This document shows, piece by piece, positions 63,491 through 64,000 of a stretch of DNA of 64,000 bases (the stretch's first letter is position 1; each line of letters starts with the position of its first letter). The DNA comes from Siphonodentalium dalli (Eukaryota > Mollusca > Scaphopoda > Gadilida > Siphonodentaliidae). The translations under genes were made by a program, and so were the position numbers. The notes beneath the pieces are model-generated. The model did no database searches, was not told the origin of the DNA, and saw only the letters and a list, made by a program, of their open reading frames with translations. The stretch spans positions 170,382,310 to 170,446,309 of the forward strand of contig CP136064.1 of assembly GCA_032622095.1 (NCBI GenBank). The letters are read 5' to 3'.

Positions 63491-64000
63491 TCCCATGACC
63501 ACACTATAAGCTTTGCTTGTGGGGGGTAATGAAACCTTGGAAAGGTCCTTGTATCGAGTGTCATATCGGGCAGCAATTTAATAGAGAGATTTAAAAAGTC
63601 ACTATGTCCACTCAAGAGGATTCTTTTTTGGTGCTCGGGGCATTTTCAGATGGCATGTAGGATTCATTCCCTGCTGTTAGACGGTATTCGCGATTCATCC
63701 CCTGATATTTGGGATTAAGATAAAAGGCTAGTACATGACTAATGATACAGGGGCTGTAGGGGGTATATGGCGTGTCTCCTAAACACCTCCCATTTCTAAA
63801 GGTACCACACTACGTCTGAGGGCCCTTTGTCCGCCTATTTCTATGGCCCTATAGTCTTACGAGGGACCCTTTGTATGTCCAACTCCGCACCCACATTTTC
63901 CTATAATAAGGTCCCACCCGTCGTGAGTCACATGAATCTCATGGTGATCCCTCGGTGAACCGGCTCACTCACTGCTCATTGGTTTTGTATTGCTTAGTAT
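63491..64000. other. No gene seen
   Basis: 'gattcattccctg' and 'gattcatcccctg' occur as a short direct repeat near 63,660 and 63,692; otherwise nothing. Confidence 0.3.

Noticed and set aside
1-64000. tRNA, rRNA or snRNA genes
   Set aside because: I looked for cloverleaf-type box A/B patterns and rRNA landmarks by eye and saw none convincing; a covariance search could still find one.

Overview
The window looks like intergenic or intronic DNA from an animal genome, most likely an aquatic invertebrate. It is AT-rich and packed with transposon remains: a LINE with endonuclease and reverse transcriptase, a Penelope-like retroelement fragment, several families of hairpin (foldback) MITEs, microsatellites, and candidate exons with GT/AG borders. 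No bacterial gene organisation is present. Dispersed repeats containing 'ggccataactct' and 'gacggacggac' remind me of mollusc-type genomes, but I cannot fix the taxon.

Layout. 1-640 holds a decayed copy of a small secreted or membrane-protein gene; a better-preserved relative lies inverted at 61.6-62.1 kb. 5.2-5.9 kb and 10.16-10.65 kb are GC-rich minisatellites built on 'acgttgggccaacgt', bounded by identical inverted 14-mers. 10.95-12.73 kb (minus strand) is a retroelement fragment: an SGNH/GDSL-hydrolase ORF followed by the N-terminal part of a Penelope-type RT ORF. The two ORFs are joined at a textbook -1 ribosomal-frameshift heptamer, T TTA AAC, directly before the ORF1 stop codon.

13,647-39,878 is a 26.2 kb inverted-repeat structure. 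Matching 444 bp terminal domains, both abutting (TA)n, enclose two oppositely oriented arrays of one 361 bp satellite (about 35 units on the left, 22 plus degenerate units on the right) around a 4.7 kb spacer. The arrays carry recent higher-order duplications (2,526 bp and 2,165 bp periods). A TA-flanked 795 bp MITE splits one monomer. I see no transposase inside.

40.28-43.52 kb is a second large foldback with diverged arms over 1 kb long. 43,861-45,082 is a hAT-type foldback with a perfect 8 bp target duplication. From its loop starts a 3.2 kb tandem duplication (two full units and a partial third, to about 51.57 kb). Each full unit carries the same 131 bp candidate first coding exon and several small hairpin MITEs.

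52.9-56.83 kb is a dead CR1/L2-type LINE. Its endonuclease ORF is split by a 473 bp MITE that duplicated TTAA. Further copies of this MITE lie at 52.0, 57.0 and 26.8 kb. The remaining DNA to 64 kb is dispersed repeat, one weak exon candidate and the inverted gene copy.

The genes do not form a pathway. The most unusual items are the SGNH/Penelope frameshift architecture and the satellite-armed 26 kb inverted element.
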